NCBI RefSeq assembly: GCF_000585995.1
Contig: NZ_CP007410.1
Location: forward strand, 1,639,430-1,703,429
Length of the DNA: 64,000 nucleotides
Source: Pseudomonas brassicacearum
GTDB taxonomy: Bacteria; Pseudomonadota; Gammaproteobacteria; Pseudomonadales; Pseudomonadaceae
Reading direction: 5' to 3'
Shown one piece after another: positions 35,886-44,605 of the stretch (position 1 is the first letter of the stretch; each line of letters begins with the position of its first letter). Made by a program: the position numbers and the translations under genes. Under the pieces are notes generated by a model. It was not told the origin of the DNA. It ran no database searches and was given only the letters and a program-made list of their open reading frames with translations.

Positions 35886-36479
35886 TTACAGGGTGAAGTC
35901 GCCCTCAGCCACCAATTCGCTCAACGGTCGGCGTGGGCTTGGGGTTTCGCGGGCCTGGAGGTAGTCGGCCAGGGTGGATTTGTCCCCCAGCTTGCCAATC
36001 GCCACGGCGGCGTGCAGTGCATAACCTTCCGGGATCTTCAGTTCCTTGCGGGTCAGTTCCTGATCGAAACCGGCCATGCCGTGGGTGTGCCAGCCGCTGA
36101 GGCTGGCTTGCAGCGCCAGGTGGCCCCAGGCCGCGCCCGTGTCGAAGGTGTGGGACTGCGCCGGGGTTTCCTCGGTGGCGCCGGGCACCGCAAAGGTGGT
36201 TTTCGACACGATGATCACCAACGCCGAGGCGTGCTGGGCCCAGCCGCGGTTGAATTCATTGAGCAGGCCCAGGAAGCGCTCCCAATTCGGCGTGTCGCGG
36301 CGTGCATAGAGGAAACGCCACGGTTGGGAGTTGTAGGCCGACGGGGCCCAGCGTGCCGCTTCGAAGAAGCCCAGCAAGGTTTCTTCGGCGATGTTCTCGC
36401 CGGTAAAAGCGCGGGGCGACCAGCGTTCGATGAACTGAGGATGAATGGCGTAATCGGCGATGCGAGGATTGGCGCTCAT
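35886..36479 (-). CDS. nitroreductase family protein
   Basis: The 197-residue FMN-dependent oxidoreductase has the nitroreductase N-terminal region RWSPRAFTGENIAEETL and AARWAPSAYNSQPWRFLYAR (residues about 20-58), where the Arg and Ser/Asn residues contact FMN. A further conserved glycine-rich segment is GAAWGHLALQASLSGWHTHG. Physiological substrate unknown. Confidence 0.9.
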   Translation of the reverse strand: MSANPRIADYAIHPQFIERWSPRAFTGENIAEETLLGFFEAARWAPSAYNSQPWRFLYARRDTPNWERFLGLLNEFNRGWAQHASALVIIVSKTTFAVPGATEETPAQSHTFDTGAAWGHLALQASLSGWHTHGMAGFDQELTRKELKIPEGYALHAAVAIGKLGDKSTLADYLQARETPSPRRPLSELVAEGDFTL

Positions 36480-36640
36480 GGGCTTACCTGATTGGGTTCG
36501 GGAAGATCAATGAAGCAACCTACGTCCCGACGTCCAGCCTGACAAGCCCCTGCCATACCGACAGTCGCCAACGCTTGGCCTGGCGAGGTCCCGGCACTAG
36601 ACTGTCGGCCTTTTCACCACCTGATGTTGATGCTTGAGCC

Positions 36641-37090
36641 ATGGCCGCCAAAGTCGAACCGTTCTGGATACGCAAAACCCTCGATCAGCTTGATCCGCAG
36701 GAATGGGAATCGCTGTGCGACGGTTGTGGCCTGTGCTGCCTGCAAAAGCTCGAAGACGAAGACGACAACAGCGTCTACTACACGCGCATCGCCTGCAAAC
36801 TGCTGGACCTGAAAACCTGCCAGTGCACCGATTACCCCAACCGTCGTGATTTCGTTCCCGATTGCATCCAGCTCACGGCGGGTAAGGCCGATGAGTTCAA
36901 GTGGCTGCCGCCGACCTGCGGTTATCGACTGGTCAGCGAGGGCAAGGACTTGCCGTTGTGGCATCACCTGGTCTGCGGCGACCGCGATGCCGTGCACCAC
37001 GAACGTATTTCCCAGTCCGGGCGGATGCTGGCCGAAGGCAGCGTGCCGGAAGAGGATTGGGAAGATCATCTGATTTTCCGCGCCGGCTGA
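36641..37090 (+). CDS. YcgN family cysteine cluster protein
   Basis: The 149-residue protein has the UPF0260/YcgN cysteine cluster: [12 protein letters not shown] near 27-38, then [14 protein letters not shown] near 52-66 and a later PDCIQL. The pattern suggests Fe-S or zinc binding. It belongs to the rnd-ycgL-ycgN neighbourhood but is separated here by two genes and a REP element. Function unknown. Confidence 0.93.
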   Translation: MAAKVEPFWIRKTLDQLDPQEWESLCDGCGLCCLQKLEDEDDNSVYYTRIACKLLDLKTCQCTDYPNRRDFVPDCIQLTAGKADEFKWLPPTCGYRLVSEGKDLPLWHHLVCGDRDAVHHERISQSGRMLAEGSVPEEDWEDHLIFRAG

Positions 37091-37122
37091 GTCGCCGGGC
37101 ATCGCGCTACCAGGGAGAACCC

Positions 37123-38352
37123 ATGGCTGCAGGATTGAAACGGATGCTGGCGGCCGGGCTGCTGGCGATGTGCGGGCCGCTGTGGGCGGCGCAGAAAGTC
37201 GATCTGGATTATCACGTGCACCTGTTGCCGCAGAGCGACCAGGCCGAAGTGCGCCTGACCCTGGCGCGGGGTTCGGCGGTGCGCAGCCTGGATTTCGACC
37301 TCGGCGATGGCAGCCGCTACAGCGATTTCAAGGCTGACGGCCAATGGCAGCTCAGCCCTGGCAAACAAGCGCGTGGTGTCTGGCGCCCGGCCGCCGACAA
37401 GGCGAGCCTGAGCTACCGGGTACGCATCAGCCATGCGCGCAAGACGGGCACCTACGAAACCCGCATGACCCCGAACTGGGCCTTGCTGCGCGGCGACGAT
37501 CTGGTGCCGTCGGCCAAGCTCGATCAGCAGGACGGCGTCGAACTGGTTGCTCGGCTGGAGGTGGAGTTGCCCGATGGCTGGAAAAGCATCGAGACACCCT
37601 GGCCGCGCATCGGCAAGCAACGCTTTCGCATCGACAACCCCTCGCGTCTGTTCGATCGCCCCACGGGCTGGATGCTCGCCGGCAAACTTGGCAGCCGCCG
37701 TACGCGCCTGGGAGAGACCGAGGTGACGGTGGCCTCGCCCCAGGGCCAGGGCATGCGCCGGATGGATGTACTGACGCTGCTGACGTTCGTCTGGCCGCAG
37801 GTGCAAGCGGTGGTACCGCGCCATCCTGCCAAGCTGCTGATTGTCGGCGCGGGTGACCCGTTGTGGCGGGGTGCCCAGGCCGGGCATGACTCGATTTACC
37901 TGCACAGCCGTCCGCCCCTGGTCAGCGAGCGGGGCAGTAGCCCATTGTTGCGCGAGCTGGTGCAGGCGCTGGCGCGCGTCAATGATCATGATCGCAGCGA
38001 CTGGATCAGCGAGGGGCTGACCGAGTACTACGCTGTCGAACTGCTGCGCCGCGCTGGCGGCATAAGCGATGAGCGCTATCAGGCCCTGAATGACCGGCTC
38101 GCCCGGGACAGCAAGGGTGTCACGACCTTGCGCGGCGAGCAGGTCAGCCCGGCGACGGTGGCCAAGGCGGTGTTGCTGCTGCAGGAACTGGACCGCGAGA
38201 TACGTCTGAAAACCCGTAACAAGCGTTCGCTGGATGATGTGTTGCAGGGGGCGATGCGGCTGGAAACGGTCGACACCCAGGAGTTTGTGCAGCTCAGTGA
38301 AAGCATCCTGGGTGCAAGCTCTACTGTGTTGGATACCCGGTTACTTCAGTGA
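37123..38352 (+). CDS. M61-like periplasmic protein lacking the zinc motif
   Basis: The 409-residue protein has a signal peptide (LLAAG-LLAMCGPLWA, cleavage near 20) and the beta-rich N-terminal plus helical C-terminal layout of M61 glycyl aminopeptidases. The conserved DWISEGLTEYYAVELLRRAG with E297 matches the downstream zinc-ligand segment (WFSEGFTxYY). The expected HExxH about 20 residues earlier is instead R277-E-L-V-Q281, so both His ligands are missing. It is therefore probably a non-catalytic homologue. It lies 32 bases after ycgN. Confidence 0.75.
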   Translation: MAAGLKRMLAAGLLAMCGPLWAAQKVDLDYHVHLLPQSDQAEVRLTLARGSAVRSLDFDLGDGSRYSDFKADGQWQLSPGKQARGVWRPAADKASLSYRVRISHARKTGTYETRMTPNWALLRGDDLVPSAKLDQQDGVELVARLEVELPDGWKSIETPWPRIGKQRFRIDNPSRLFDRPTGWMLAGKLGSRRTRLGETEVTVASPQGQGMRRMDVLTLLTFVWPQVQAVVPRHPAKLLIVGAGDPLWRGAQAGHDSIYLHSRPPLVSERGSSPLLRELVQALARVNDHDRSDWISEGLTEYYAVELLRRAGGISDERYQALNDRLARDSKGVTTLRGEQVSPATVAKAVLLLQELDREIRLKTRNKRSLDDVLQGAMRLETVDTQEFVQLSESILGASSTVLDTRLLQ

Positions 38353-38356
38353 CATC

Positions 38357-38458
38357 GCTATCGCGAGCAAGCTCGCTCCCACATTGATCGATGTCGTACA
38401 CAAATAGTGTGTGCAGCAAAGATCCAGTGTGGGAAGCGAGCTTGCTCGCGATGAGGCC
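38357..38458. repeat. REP doublet, CATCGC-outward class
   Basis: Two inverted arms with the core GCGAGCAAGCTCGC flank a 50-base spacer. The right arm carries one extra A (GGGAAGCGAG). It lies between the convergent M61-like gene and the gene at 38478. Confidence 0.9.
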
Positions 38459-38477
38459 ATCAATGTCACCGCAAAAA

Positions 38478-38855
38478 TCAGAGCCCAGCCTTCGGCGAAA
38501 CCAGCGAATCATTCCCGGTCACCGTCGCCGTGCCAGTCGCCGCTTCGGCATTGGCCTTCAGGCGGCTCAGCTCATCGCCGGCCTGCTCGATCCGGGCGCG
38601 GGCGTTGTGCAGATTTTGGCGGTTCTTTTCCAGCAGGGCCTTGGCCGAACAGTGCCCGGTGATACCCCGCGCCAGGGCCATGCCACCGATAGCCAATTGA
38701 GCCAGACCGATCACACCGCCGCGACGCAAGCCCTTGCCCATCATCAGCACACCGCCGGCCAGTGAGCCAATGCGTTCCCAACCATGCACGTTTTGCGGCG
38801 GATGAGATTGGAAAGGGGTGCTCTCAATCGGCTCGAACGGATTGTTGTCGCTCAT
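38478..38855 (-). CDS. small membrane-associated protein (DUF2892-like region)
   Basis: The 125-residue protein starts at the ATG at 38855 with GGAGAC just upstream. It has a proline-rich N terminus (FEPIESTPFQSHPPQNVHGWER), a short hydrophobic Gly-rich hairpin (IGSLAGGVLMMGKGLRRGGVIGLAQLAIGGMALARG, about 30-65) and a coiled-coil-like tail (EKNRQNLHNARARIEQAGDEL). The hydrophobic part recalls DUF2892/YgaP-type membrane domains. Function not recognised. Confidence 0.7.
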   Translation of the reverse strand: MSDNNPFEPIESTPFQSHPPQNVHGWERIGSLAGGVLMMGKGLRRGGVIGLAQLAIGGMALARGITGHCSAKALLEKNRQNLHNARARIEQAGDELSRLKANAEAATGTATVTGNDSLVSPKAGL

Positions 38856-38930
38856 GATCTGTCTCCAGTATGGGATTGGTATAAAACTGACTGTTCGAGT
38901 AATTGCCTTGTTCAATCAATTTTGCACCGA

Positions 38931-39401
38931 TCAGCGGAATTGCGGCCCCGAGCGGGTGTTGTTGCCTTTGGCCATGCGGTCGTACAGCACGACGTTGACC
39001 GTGGCGGCCAGGTTCATGCAGCCGGTGGTGGGGATGTACACCACGTCTTCGCACCAGTCGCGAATGTCTTTGTCCAGCGAGCCATCCTCGGGACCGAAGA
39101 TGTACAGCGCCCGGTCCGGGTGAGTGTATTCCGGCAACGGGCGGGCGCCTTCCACCAGTTCCACGGCCACCGGCACACAGCCCAGGGGCAGAATTTTCTT
39201 CAGGTCATCGATGCCGATCAGCGGGATGTCGTAGTGGACTTTCTTGGTGTCGGTGACAAAGTCGGCGGCACGTTCATAGCGCTTGCCGGTGTAGAACACC
39301 GACGCCACGCCGTAGCAACCGGCGGCACGCATGACCGAACCGACGTTTTCCGGTGACTTGGGATTGAACAGACCGATGCAGCTGTAGCGTTTGTTGGCCA
39401 C
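38931..39401 (-). CDS. TrmH-family RNA methyltransferase
   Basis: The 156-residue SPOUT methyltransferase has the N-terminal FNPKSPENVGSVMRAAGCYG (motif 1 with the Asn and Arg of the SpoU class) and the trefoil-knot motifs ALYIFGPEDGSL and VVYIPTTGCMNLAATVNVVLYD. It is a minimal SpoU domain like TrmL but not identical in signature. The modified RNA is not known. It is upstream of the DUF2892-like gene on the same strand. Confidence 0.9.
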   Translation of the reverse strand: MANKRYSCIGLFNPKSPENVGSVMRAAGCYGVASVFYTGKRYERAADFVTDTKKVHYDIPLIGIDDLKKILPLGCVPVAVELVEGARPLPEYTHPDRALYIFGPEDGSLDKDIRDWCEDVVYIPTTGCMNLAATVNVVLYDRMAKGNNTRSGPQFR

Positions 39402-39489
39402 GGGCGGGGTGCCTTTGGGGAAAAGGCGAGATTATACGGGGAATGCAGGAGGGCGGTCAGTTTCGCTGATTGGTGGTGAAAGGGGGATC

Positions 39490-39586
39490 GCCATCGCGAG
39501 CAAGCTCGCGCTGGACTGCGCAGCAGTCCTTTTATAAGGCAGGGGGTTGCTTCGCAACCCAGCGGGAGCAAGCTCCCTCGCCACAA
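39490..39586. repeat. chimeric REP element
   Basis: The left arm (CCATCGCGAGCAAGCTCGCG) belongs to the common class, while the right arm (CAGCGGGAGCAAGCTCCC TCGCCAC) belongs to the GGGAGC class seen at 45953-46086. Two small hairpins lie between them (GGACTGCGCAGCAGTCC and GGTTGCTTCGCAACC). The element lies between the TrmH-family and HNH genes. Confidence 0.8.
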
Positions 39587-39593
39587 AAGCGGG

Positions 39594-39968
39594 CTACTCG
39601 TCTTTCTTCATCAGCCCAGCCAGCGCCGCAAACGGGTTGTGCGTGGCCTTGGCGATTTTCGGCGTACTCAGCGAGCCTTCGCCGAAGTACTGTTGGTCGG
39701 TGTAACGCGAGTGTTCGTTGTCATGGCAGTACAGGCACAGCAGTTCCCAGTTGGAACCGTCCTGCGGGTTGTTGTCATGGTTGTGGTCGCGGTGGTGAAC
39801 GGTCAGTTCGCTCAGGCGCTTGCCGGAAAACTCACGGGCGCAGCGACCGCAGACATGGGGGTACATTTTCAGGGCTTTGTCGCGGTAGCCCATTTCCCGA
39901 TCACGCTGGGCGTCGGCGAGGATGCGGTCCAGCTTGGCGGTGTTGGACGGTGGTGTTGACGAACTCAT
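39594..39968 (-). CDS. yajD: HNH nuclease family protein (YajD)
   Basis: The 124-residue protein has an HNH motif: zinc-type CGRC near 40-43, LTVHHRDHNHDNNPQDGSNW near 56-75 with the HH and N, then LCLYCHDNEHSRY. This matches YajD, a conserved proteobacterial HNH protein of unknown cellular role. No partner genes suggestive of a mobile or defence system are adjacent. Confidence 0.9.
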   Translation of the reverse strand: MSSSTPPSNTAKLDRILADAQRDREMGYRDKALKMYPHVCGRCAREFSGKRLSELTVHHRDHNHDNNPQDGSNWELLCLYCHDNEHSRYTDQQYFGEGSLSTPKIAKATHNPFAALAGLMKKDE

Positions 39969-40015
39969 GGGTTCACCTTTGTAAAAAGACTGATAACGGT
40001 TGAACGCAGTTTAGC

Positions 40016-40702
40016 TCAGCCCTTGAGCTTCTCGGCAATCCAGATGGTGTGGCGGGTGCCTTTGTTGCCATGGGCGAACACTTGCACCTCTTCGGCCTTG
40101 AAACCGGCCTTTTTCAGCTTGTCGGAAAACTGCCGGTCAGCGCTGGCCGACCACACCGCCAGCACGCCCTTGGGTCGCAGGGCTTTGGCGCACGCCGCCA
40201 GGCCACCGGCCGAATACAGCCAACTGTTGGCTTTCTGGGTCAGGCCTTCGGGGCCGTTGTCGACGTCCAGCATGATGGCGTCGAAACCCTGGGGCTCGGC
40301 TTGCAGCACCTTGGCCACATCTTCCATGCGGATCACGGTGCGCGGATCCGACAGCGGCCGCCCGGCCTTTTCACCGAGGGGGCCGCGGTTCCACTCCACC
40401 ACGCCCGGTACCAATTCGGCCACCACCACTTCGGCAGTCTTGCCCAGGTGCTTGAGCGCCGAGGCGAGGGTAAAGCCCATGCCGAGGCCGCCGATCAGCA
40501 CGCGCGAGCCGGGCCGGCCGGCGACCTTGCGGCAGGGAATCTCCGCCAGGGCGTCTTCGGAACCGTGCATGCGGGTGTTCATCAACTGCCCGCCATCACC
40601 GCCCTGGATCTTGATGACGAAGTCTTCGCCGTACTCGAACAGGCACAAGGCACCGCCGTTGTCAGGGATGGGGGTGCTGTCGAGCAGAACGAAACGTTTC
40701 AT
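40016..40702 (-). CDS. spermidine synthase-like methyltransferase-fold protein
   Basis: The 228-residue protein has the Rossmann core of the spermidine synthase superfamily: VLIGGLGMGFTLASALKHL (motif I, about 69-87), VVVAELVPGVVEWN (acidic residue motif) and FDAIMLDVDNGPEGL. It lacks the full aminopropyltransferase N-terminal domain and the GGGDG-type signature, so it may not make spermidine. Substrate unknown. Confidence 0.85.
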   Translation of the reverse strand: MKRFVLLDSTPIPDNGGALCLFEYGEDFVIKIQGGDGGQLMNTRMHGSEDALAEIPCRKVAGRPGSRVLIGGLGMGFTLASALKHLGKTAEVVVAELVPGVVEWNRGPLGEKAGRPLSDPRTVIRMEDVAKVLQAEPQGFDAIMLDVDNGPEGLTQKANSWLYSAGGLAACAKALRPKGVLAVWSASADRQFSDKLKKAGFKAEEVQVFAHGNKGTRHTIWIAEKLKG

Positions 40703-40777
40703 GGAAATCTCGTGAGAGGGGGCAAACCGGCGCGGTAAGGACTAGCCTGAAGGCAGACAATAGCCACGGAGCCATTG

Positions 40778-41065
40778 ATGAAGTGCATCATTCTAACGGC
40801 CATTGCCCTGGCGACGCTCTCGATAAGTTGGGCGCAGGCCCAGCAACCGACGATTCCGGTAAGCCCGGCGTCCATTCCCGGCTCGCCCGGCACGGCCACA
40901 CCCATGCCATACCCGCCGGTCACGCCCAACGGCGTGCCCAAGCCAGGCCCCGGAAGCGGTGGGCCGCCGTTGTTGCCACCGATTGAAATGCCCAAGCCGC
41001 CCAAGGATCAGCCGATACCGGGCATGGAGCCGAATCCGCCGAAGGCCAAGTCGCCGGGGGGATAA
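40778..41065 (+). CDS. small secreted proline-rich protein
   Basis: The 95-residue protein has a Sec signal peptide (MKCIILTAIALATLSISWAQA-QQ), then a mature part of about 73 residues made of Pro, Gly and Ser motifs (PGSPGTATPMPYPPVTPNG, KPGPGSGGPPLLPP). No domain is recognisable. GGAG lies 6 bases before the ATG at 40778. It is divergent from the spermidine-synthase-like gene. Probably an intrinsically disordered periplasmic or secreted protein. Confidence 0.65.
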   Translation: MKCIILTAIALATLSISWAQAQQPTIPVSPASIPGSPGTATPMPYPPVTPNGVPKPGPGSGGPPLLPPIEMPKPPKDQPIPGMEPNPPKAKSPGG

Positions 41066-41086
41066 ATCGACAAGACGACGCTATGA

Positions 41087-41181
41087 CCTGTGGGAGCGAG
41101 CTTGCTCGCGATAGCGGTGTGTCAGTCGGCTTCAATGCTGGCTGATCCACCGCCATCGCGAGCAAGCTCGCTCCCACAGGT
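41087..41181. repeat. REP doublet, GTGGGAGC-outward class with conserved spacer
   Basis: CCTGTGGGAGCGAGCTTGC and its complement flank a spacer reading GTGTGTCAGTCGGCTTCAA then GCTGGCTGATCCACC. The spacer closely resembles those at 35769, 41722 and 60491. Confidence 0.9.
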
Positions 41182-41189
41182 ATTGGCTG

Positions 41190-41663
41190 TCAGACCTGTT
41201 GCGACAGCAACTGCCCATCGGCCATGCGCAGGCGCTTGGACAGGGAGACGGCGAGGGCACGGATGATCTTGGCGGCAATCTTCGGGGCGTCGTTGAGCAT
41301 TTTCTCCAGGGAGTCCTTGCCCAGGTTCAACAGTTGGCAATCACTGGCGGCGATGCAACTGGCCGAGCGTCGCTCGCCATCGAGCACCGCCATTTCACCG
41401 AACGCCCGGCCACTGCGCAGCGTGGCGATAGTCACAGGTTGGCCGTCGGGGCCGGTTTTCTGCACGGCCACTTGGCCGGTGTGGATGATGCACATGAAGC
41501 TGCCGGCATCGCCCTCGCGGAAAATCGCTTCGCCTGCGGCGATGGCGCTGATGCTGAAGTAGCCCGACGCCGCGGCGAAGTCCACAGGCAGCAATTGGTC
41601 GAACAGACCGCAGTCCATCAGCCAGTCACGGATTTCTTTGTTCAGTAAGGTCGGTTCTGACAT
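41190..41663 (-). CDS. cyclic nucleotide-binding domain protein
   Basis: The 157-residue protein consists of a CRP-type cyclic nucleotide-binding beta barrel (about 20-135), with the phosphate-binding cassette represented by GRAFGEMAVLDGERRSASCIA. There is no C-terminal helix-turn-helix, so it is not a DNA-binding CRP. It probably acts as a sensor or partner subunit. REP elements lie on both sides. Confidence 0.88.
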   Translation of the reverse strand: MSEPTLLNKEIRDWLMDCGLFDQLLPVDFAAASGYFSISAIAAGEAIFREGDAGSFMCIIHTGQVAVQKTGPDGQPVTIATLRSGRAFGEMAVLDGERRSASCIAASDCQLLNLGKDSLEKMLNDAPKIAAKIIRALAVSLSKRLRMADGQLLSQQV

Positions 41664-41721
41664 GTCGTCACGGTCTTTTTCTTGTGTCTGTCGCGTGTTG
41701 GGAGGATCTGGGTGTGGAATA

Positions 41722-41813
41722 CCTGTGGGAGCGGGCTTGCTCGCGAAGACGGTGTGTCAGTCGACACATCAGCTGAATGTCAGTCCGCCTTCGCGAGCAA
41801 GCCCGCTCCCACA
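41722..41813. repeat. REP doublet, GTGGGAGC-outward class with conserved spacer
   Basis: Arms read CCTGTGGGAGCGGGCTTGC and complement, a GGGCTTGCTCGCGAAG variant of the usual core. The spacer GTGTGTCAGTCGACACATCA with GAATGTCAGTCCGCC again carries the paired GTCAGTC motif. It sits between the cyclic-nucleotide-binding and ptrB genes. Confidence 0.9.
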
Positions 41814-41861
41814 TTTCGAGACTGCGTCGTTCCCTAAGACCCGACCGCCCCACAGAGTTCC

Positions 41862-43916
41862 TCAGCCCAACCCCAAAACCTTCAAAACAAATGCATATTC
41901 GAGCGCTACGTCACGCAATCCCTGGTAGCGCCCGCTCATTCCGCCGTGGCCGGCGCCCAGTTCGGTCTTGAGCAGCAAGGGGTTGTCATCGGTCTTGGTG
42001 GCCCGCAACTTCGCCACCCACTTGGCTGCTTCCCAATACTGCACGCGACTGTCGTTGTAGCCGGCGATCACCAGCAGCGCCGGGTACGCCTGGGCGCTGA
42101 CGTTTTCGTACGGGGCGTAGGTCCGGATCCGATCATAAACGTCCGGCTCCTGCGGATTGCCCCATTCGTCGTATTCGGTGACGGTCAAGGGCAGGTCCGG
42201 ATCGAGCATGGTGTTGAGCACATCGACGAACGGCACTTCGGCAATCGCGACCTTGAACAGCTCCGGGCGTTGATTGAGCACTGCACCGATCAGCAAGCCA
42301 CCGGCACTGCCGCCGCTGATCGCCAGTTGCTCGGCGGTGGTGAAGCCCTTGGCGATCAAATGCTCGGCGCAGGCGATGAAGTCGCTGAATGTGTTGTGCT
42401 TGTGTTCCTGCTTGCCGGCGCGGTACCAGGCTTCCCCCAGCTCACCGCCACCGCGCACATGGGCGATGGCAAACGCCACGCCACGGTCGAGCAGGCTCAG
42501 GCGCGCGTGGGAAAACCACGGATCGAGGCTTTCGCCATAGGCACCGTAGCCGTACAGGTACAGCGGCACCGGCTGGCCGAGGGCCTCGCGCTTGACCACC
42601 AGGCTGATGGGTACCTGCGTACCGTCCGGTGCCGTCGCCCATAGCCGCTGGCTGACGTACGCATCGGCGTCGAACGGGCCCAGCACCGGGGTCTGCTTGA
42701 GGACAACCTGTTCGCCGCTGGCCAGGTCCAATTGACGGATCTGCGCCGGACGGTTCAGGGCCTCGTAGCGCAGGCGAATGCGCTCGCTGACGAACTCCAG
42801 GCTGTTCTGCACATGCAGGCTGTAGGCCGCGTCCGGCAATTGCACCCGATACGCCGGCAAATCCTGTGGATGAACCTCGATGATCGGCAGGCCACCTTCA
42901 CGCAGGCTCAAGGTCATGGCCCCGGCGTTCAGGCTCAAACCGTCGATCATCACAGTGTCGCTGTGGGGAATCAGGTTCTGCCAGTCGGCTTCGGTAGGCA
43001 CCACGCCATTGTCGGCGGCCTGGTACAAGGCGAAGTTGATCCCGTCGCGGTTACTGCGGATCAGCCACGTCCATTGACCATCGAGCAGGCCGTGATCGAC
43101 ATCGTATTCGTGGTTCTCCAGGCGGGGCGCCAGGCAGGTGAAGGGCAGTTGCGGATGCGCGGCGTCCAGCACCCAGACTTCACTGGTGGTCTTGCTGCCC
43201 AGGGACAGGATCAGTTGCCGCTCGGAGCTGGAACGGTAGCAATGCAGGAAGAAACGCCCGTCCGGCTCGTGGAACACTTCTTCGGCGGCGGTGCCATCGA
43301 GACGATAGCGCCAGAGTTTGTGCGGGCGATGGGTTTCGTCCAGCTCACCAAAAAACAGCGTCAGGCTGTCATTGGCCCAGGTCATGCTGCCGTCGCAATT
43401 CTCGAAGGACAGTTCACTGACCTTCTCATTGGACAATTCCTTCACGAACAGCGTGTAAATCTCGTCGCCCGTGGTGTCCAGGCTGTAGGCCAGGCGCTGG
43501 TGGTCGGGGCTGATGCTGAATGCGCCAAGGGAAAAGAAACCGCCGCCGGCCAATTCGTTTGGGTCCAGCAGCAGCTGTTCGCGGTGCTCGTCTACGGTCA
43601 GGCTGTCGTCGCCCGGGCGTGGGCAGCGGTAATGGCGCGGGTATTCGTCACCGGCCGTGGTGCGGGTGTAATACAGGTACGGACCCCAGGGCGAGGGCAG
43701 GGACAGGTCGGTCTCGAGGATCCGGCCCTTGATCTCCTGGAACAGGGTTTCGCGCAGTTCGGCCTGGTTGGCAAGTTGGGCTTCCTGGTAGCTGTTTTCA
43801 GCCTTGAGGTAGTCGAGCACGGCGTCGGTGTCGCGCTCCTGCAGCCAGGCGTATGGGTCAACACCGGCGTCCCTGTGGGCAATCGGGGCGTTGGAAACGT
43901 GGGCAGATAGGGACAT
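41862..43916 (-). CDS. ptrB: oligopeptidase B (S9 prolyl oligopeptidase family)
   Basis: The 684-residue serine peptidase cleaves short peptides after basic residues. The N-terminal seven-bladed propeller reaches about 400, and the alpha/beta hydrolase domain carries the nucleophile in ISGGSAGGLLIGA, with Asp and His in the last 90 residues (YNDSRVQYWEAAKWV and AGHGGMSGRYQG). The start at 43916 (MSLSAHVSNAPIAHRD) is preferred over an upstream in-frame extension that lacks homology. Cytoplasmic. Confidence 0.93.
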   Translation of the reverse strand: MSLSAHVSNAPIAHRDAGVDPYAWLQERDTDAVLDYLKAENSYQEAQLANQAELRETLFQEIKGRILETDLSLPSPWGPYLYYTRTTAGDEYPRHYRCPRPGDDSLTVDEHREQLLLDPNELAGGGFFSLGAFSISPDHQRLAYSLDTTGDEIYTLFVKELSNEKVSELSFENCDGSMTWANDSLTLFFGELDETHRPHKLWRYRLDGTAAEEVFHEPDGRFFLHCYRSSSERQLILSLGSKTTSEVWVLDAAHPQLPFTCLAPRLENHEYDVDHGLLDGQWTWLIRSNRDGINFALYQAADNGVVPTEADWQNLIPHSDTVMIDGLSLNAGAMTLSLREGGLPIIEVHPQDLPAYRVQLPDAAYSLHVQNSLEFVSERIRLRYEALNRPAQIRQLDLASGEQVVLKQTPVLGPFDADAYVSQRLWATAPDGTQVPISLVVKREALGQPVPLYLYGYGAYGESLDPWFSHARLSLLDRGVAFAIAHVRGGGELGEAWYRAGKQEHKHNTFSDFIACAEHLIAKGFTTAEQLAISGGSAGGLLIGAVLNQRPELFKVAIAEVPFVDVLNTMLDPDLPLTVTEYDEWGNPQEPDVYDRIRTYAPYENVSAQAYPALLVIAGYNDSRVQYWEAAKWVAKLRATKTDDNPLLLKTELGAGHGGMSGRYQGLRDVALEYAFVLKVLGLG

Positions 43917-44071
43917 GAAAGGCTCTCGAACGTTGTACGAAAAGGGACCAGCGGCCCGCGTGGTTAGTTCTGTCAGGCAAGCGAACTCACCACACAAGTC
44001 ACTCGGCAGACGCCGGGGCAGCCTGACGAGCGAAAAGCCGTTACTATAAGCGCCTATTTGCCTGCCTTGCC

Positions 44072-44572
44072 ATGGACACCATGACCGAGAACGACTATCT
44101 GATTGCCTGGGGCCTCTACGCCTTCGCCGCCCTGGGCTGCCTGCTGGTATGGATGCGCATGACCCGCTGGATGTGGCGCTGGTTGCGCGAGCCGCTGCGG
44201 CTGTTGATGGCGGTGTTGCTGTTCAGCCCCACCATCGTTGATCCGGTGAAGGAAAAGATCGCCCCGGCCCTGGCCATTGTCGCCCTGGACGTGCTGTTCA
44301 AAGTGGGTAACAACGTCTGGCGGGCAGCGTCGGATCTGCTCATGTACGGCATGATCGCCTTCGGTCTCTATTTGATTTTCGTGCTGATCCGCTTCCCCAT
44401 CGAGCGCGCCTCCAACGCTCGCAAGGAGCGGGCTGCCGCAGCAAAAGCCGCCGCTGCGGCCGATGATGAACTGCAGGACGAACCACCGTTCGGTGTGGCC
44501 GGTGATGACCGTTATGGTCGCCCGCCGGTGCCGAGCAATCCCCAGCGTTCGCGTATCGAACCGCGCCTGTAA
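44072..44572 (+). CDS. inner membrane protein of unknown function
   Basis: The 166-residue protein has hydrophobic segments near 10-28, 42-58, 65-83 and 90-112, then a charged Ala-rich tail (ERAAAAKAAAAADDELQDE) and a Pro/Arg-rich end. Similar Pseudomonas proteins are often labelled MFS transporter, but it is too short and lacks MFS motifs. It is 33 bases upstream of the yafJ-like gene on the same strand. Function unknown. Confidence 0.75.
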   Translation: MDTMTENDYLIAWGLYAFAALGCLLVWMRMTRWMWRWLREPLRLLMAVLLFSPTIVDPVKEKIAPALAIVALDVLFKVGNNVWRAASDLLMYGMIAFGLYLIFVLIRFPIERASNARKERAAAAKAAAAADDELQDEPPFGVAGDDRYGRPPVPSNPQRSRIEPRL

Positions 44573-44605
44573 ACCAGGCCTGCCCATTCAAGCGAGAGTT
44601 CGAGC

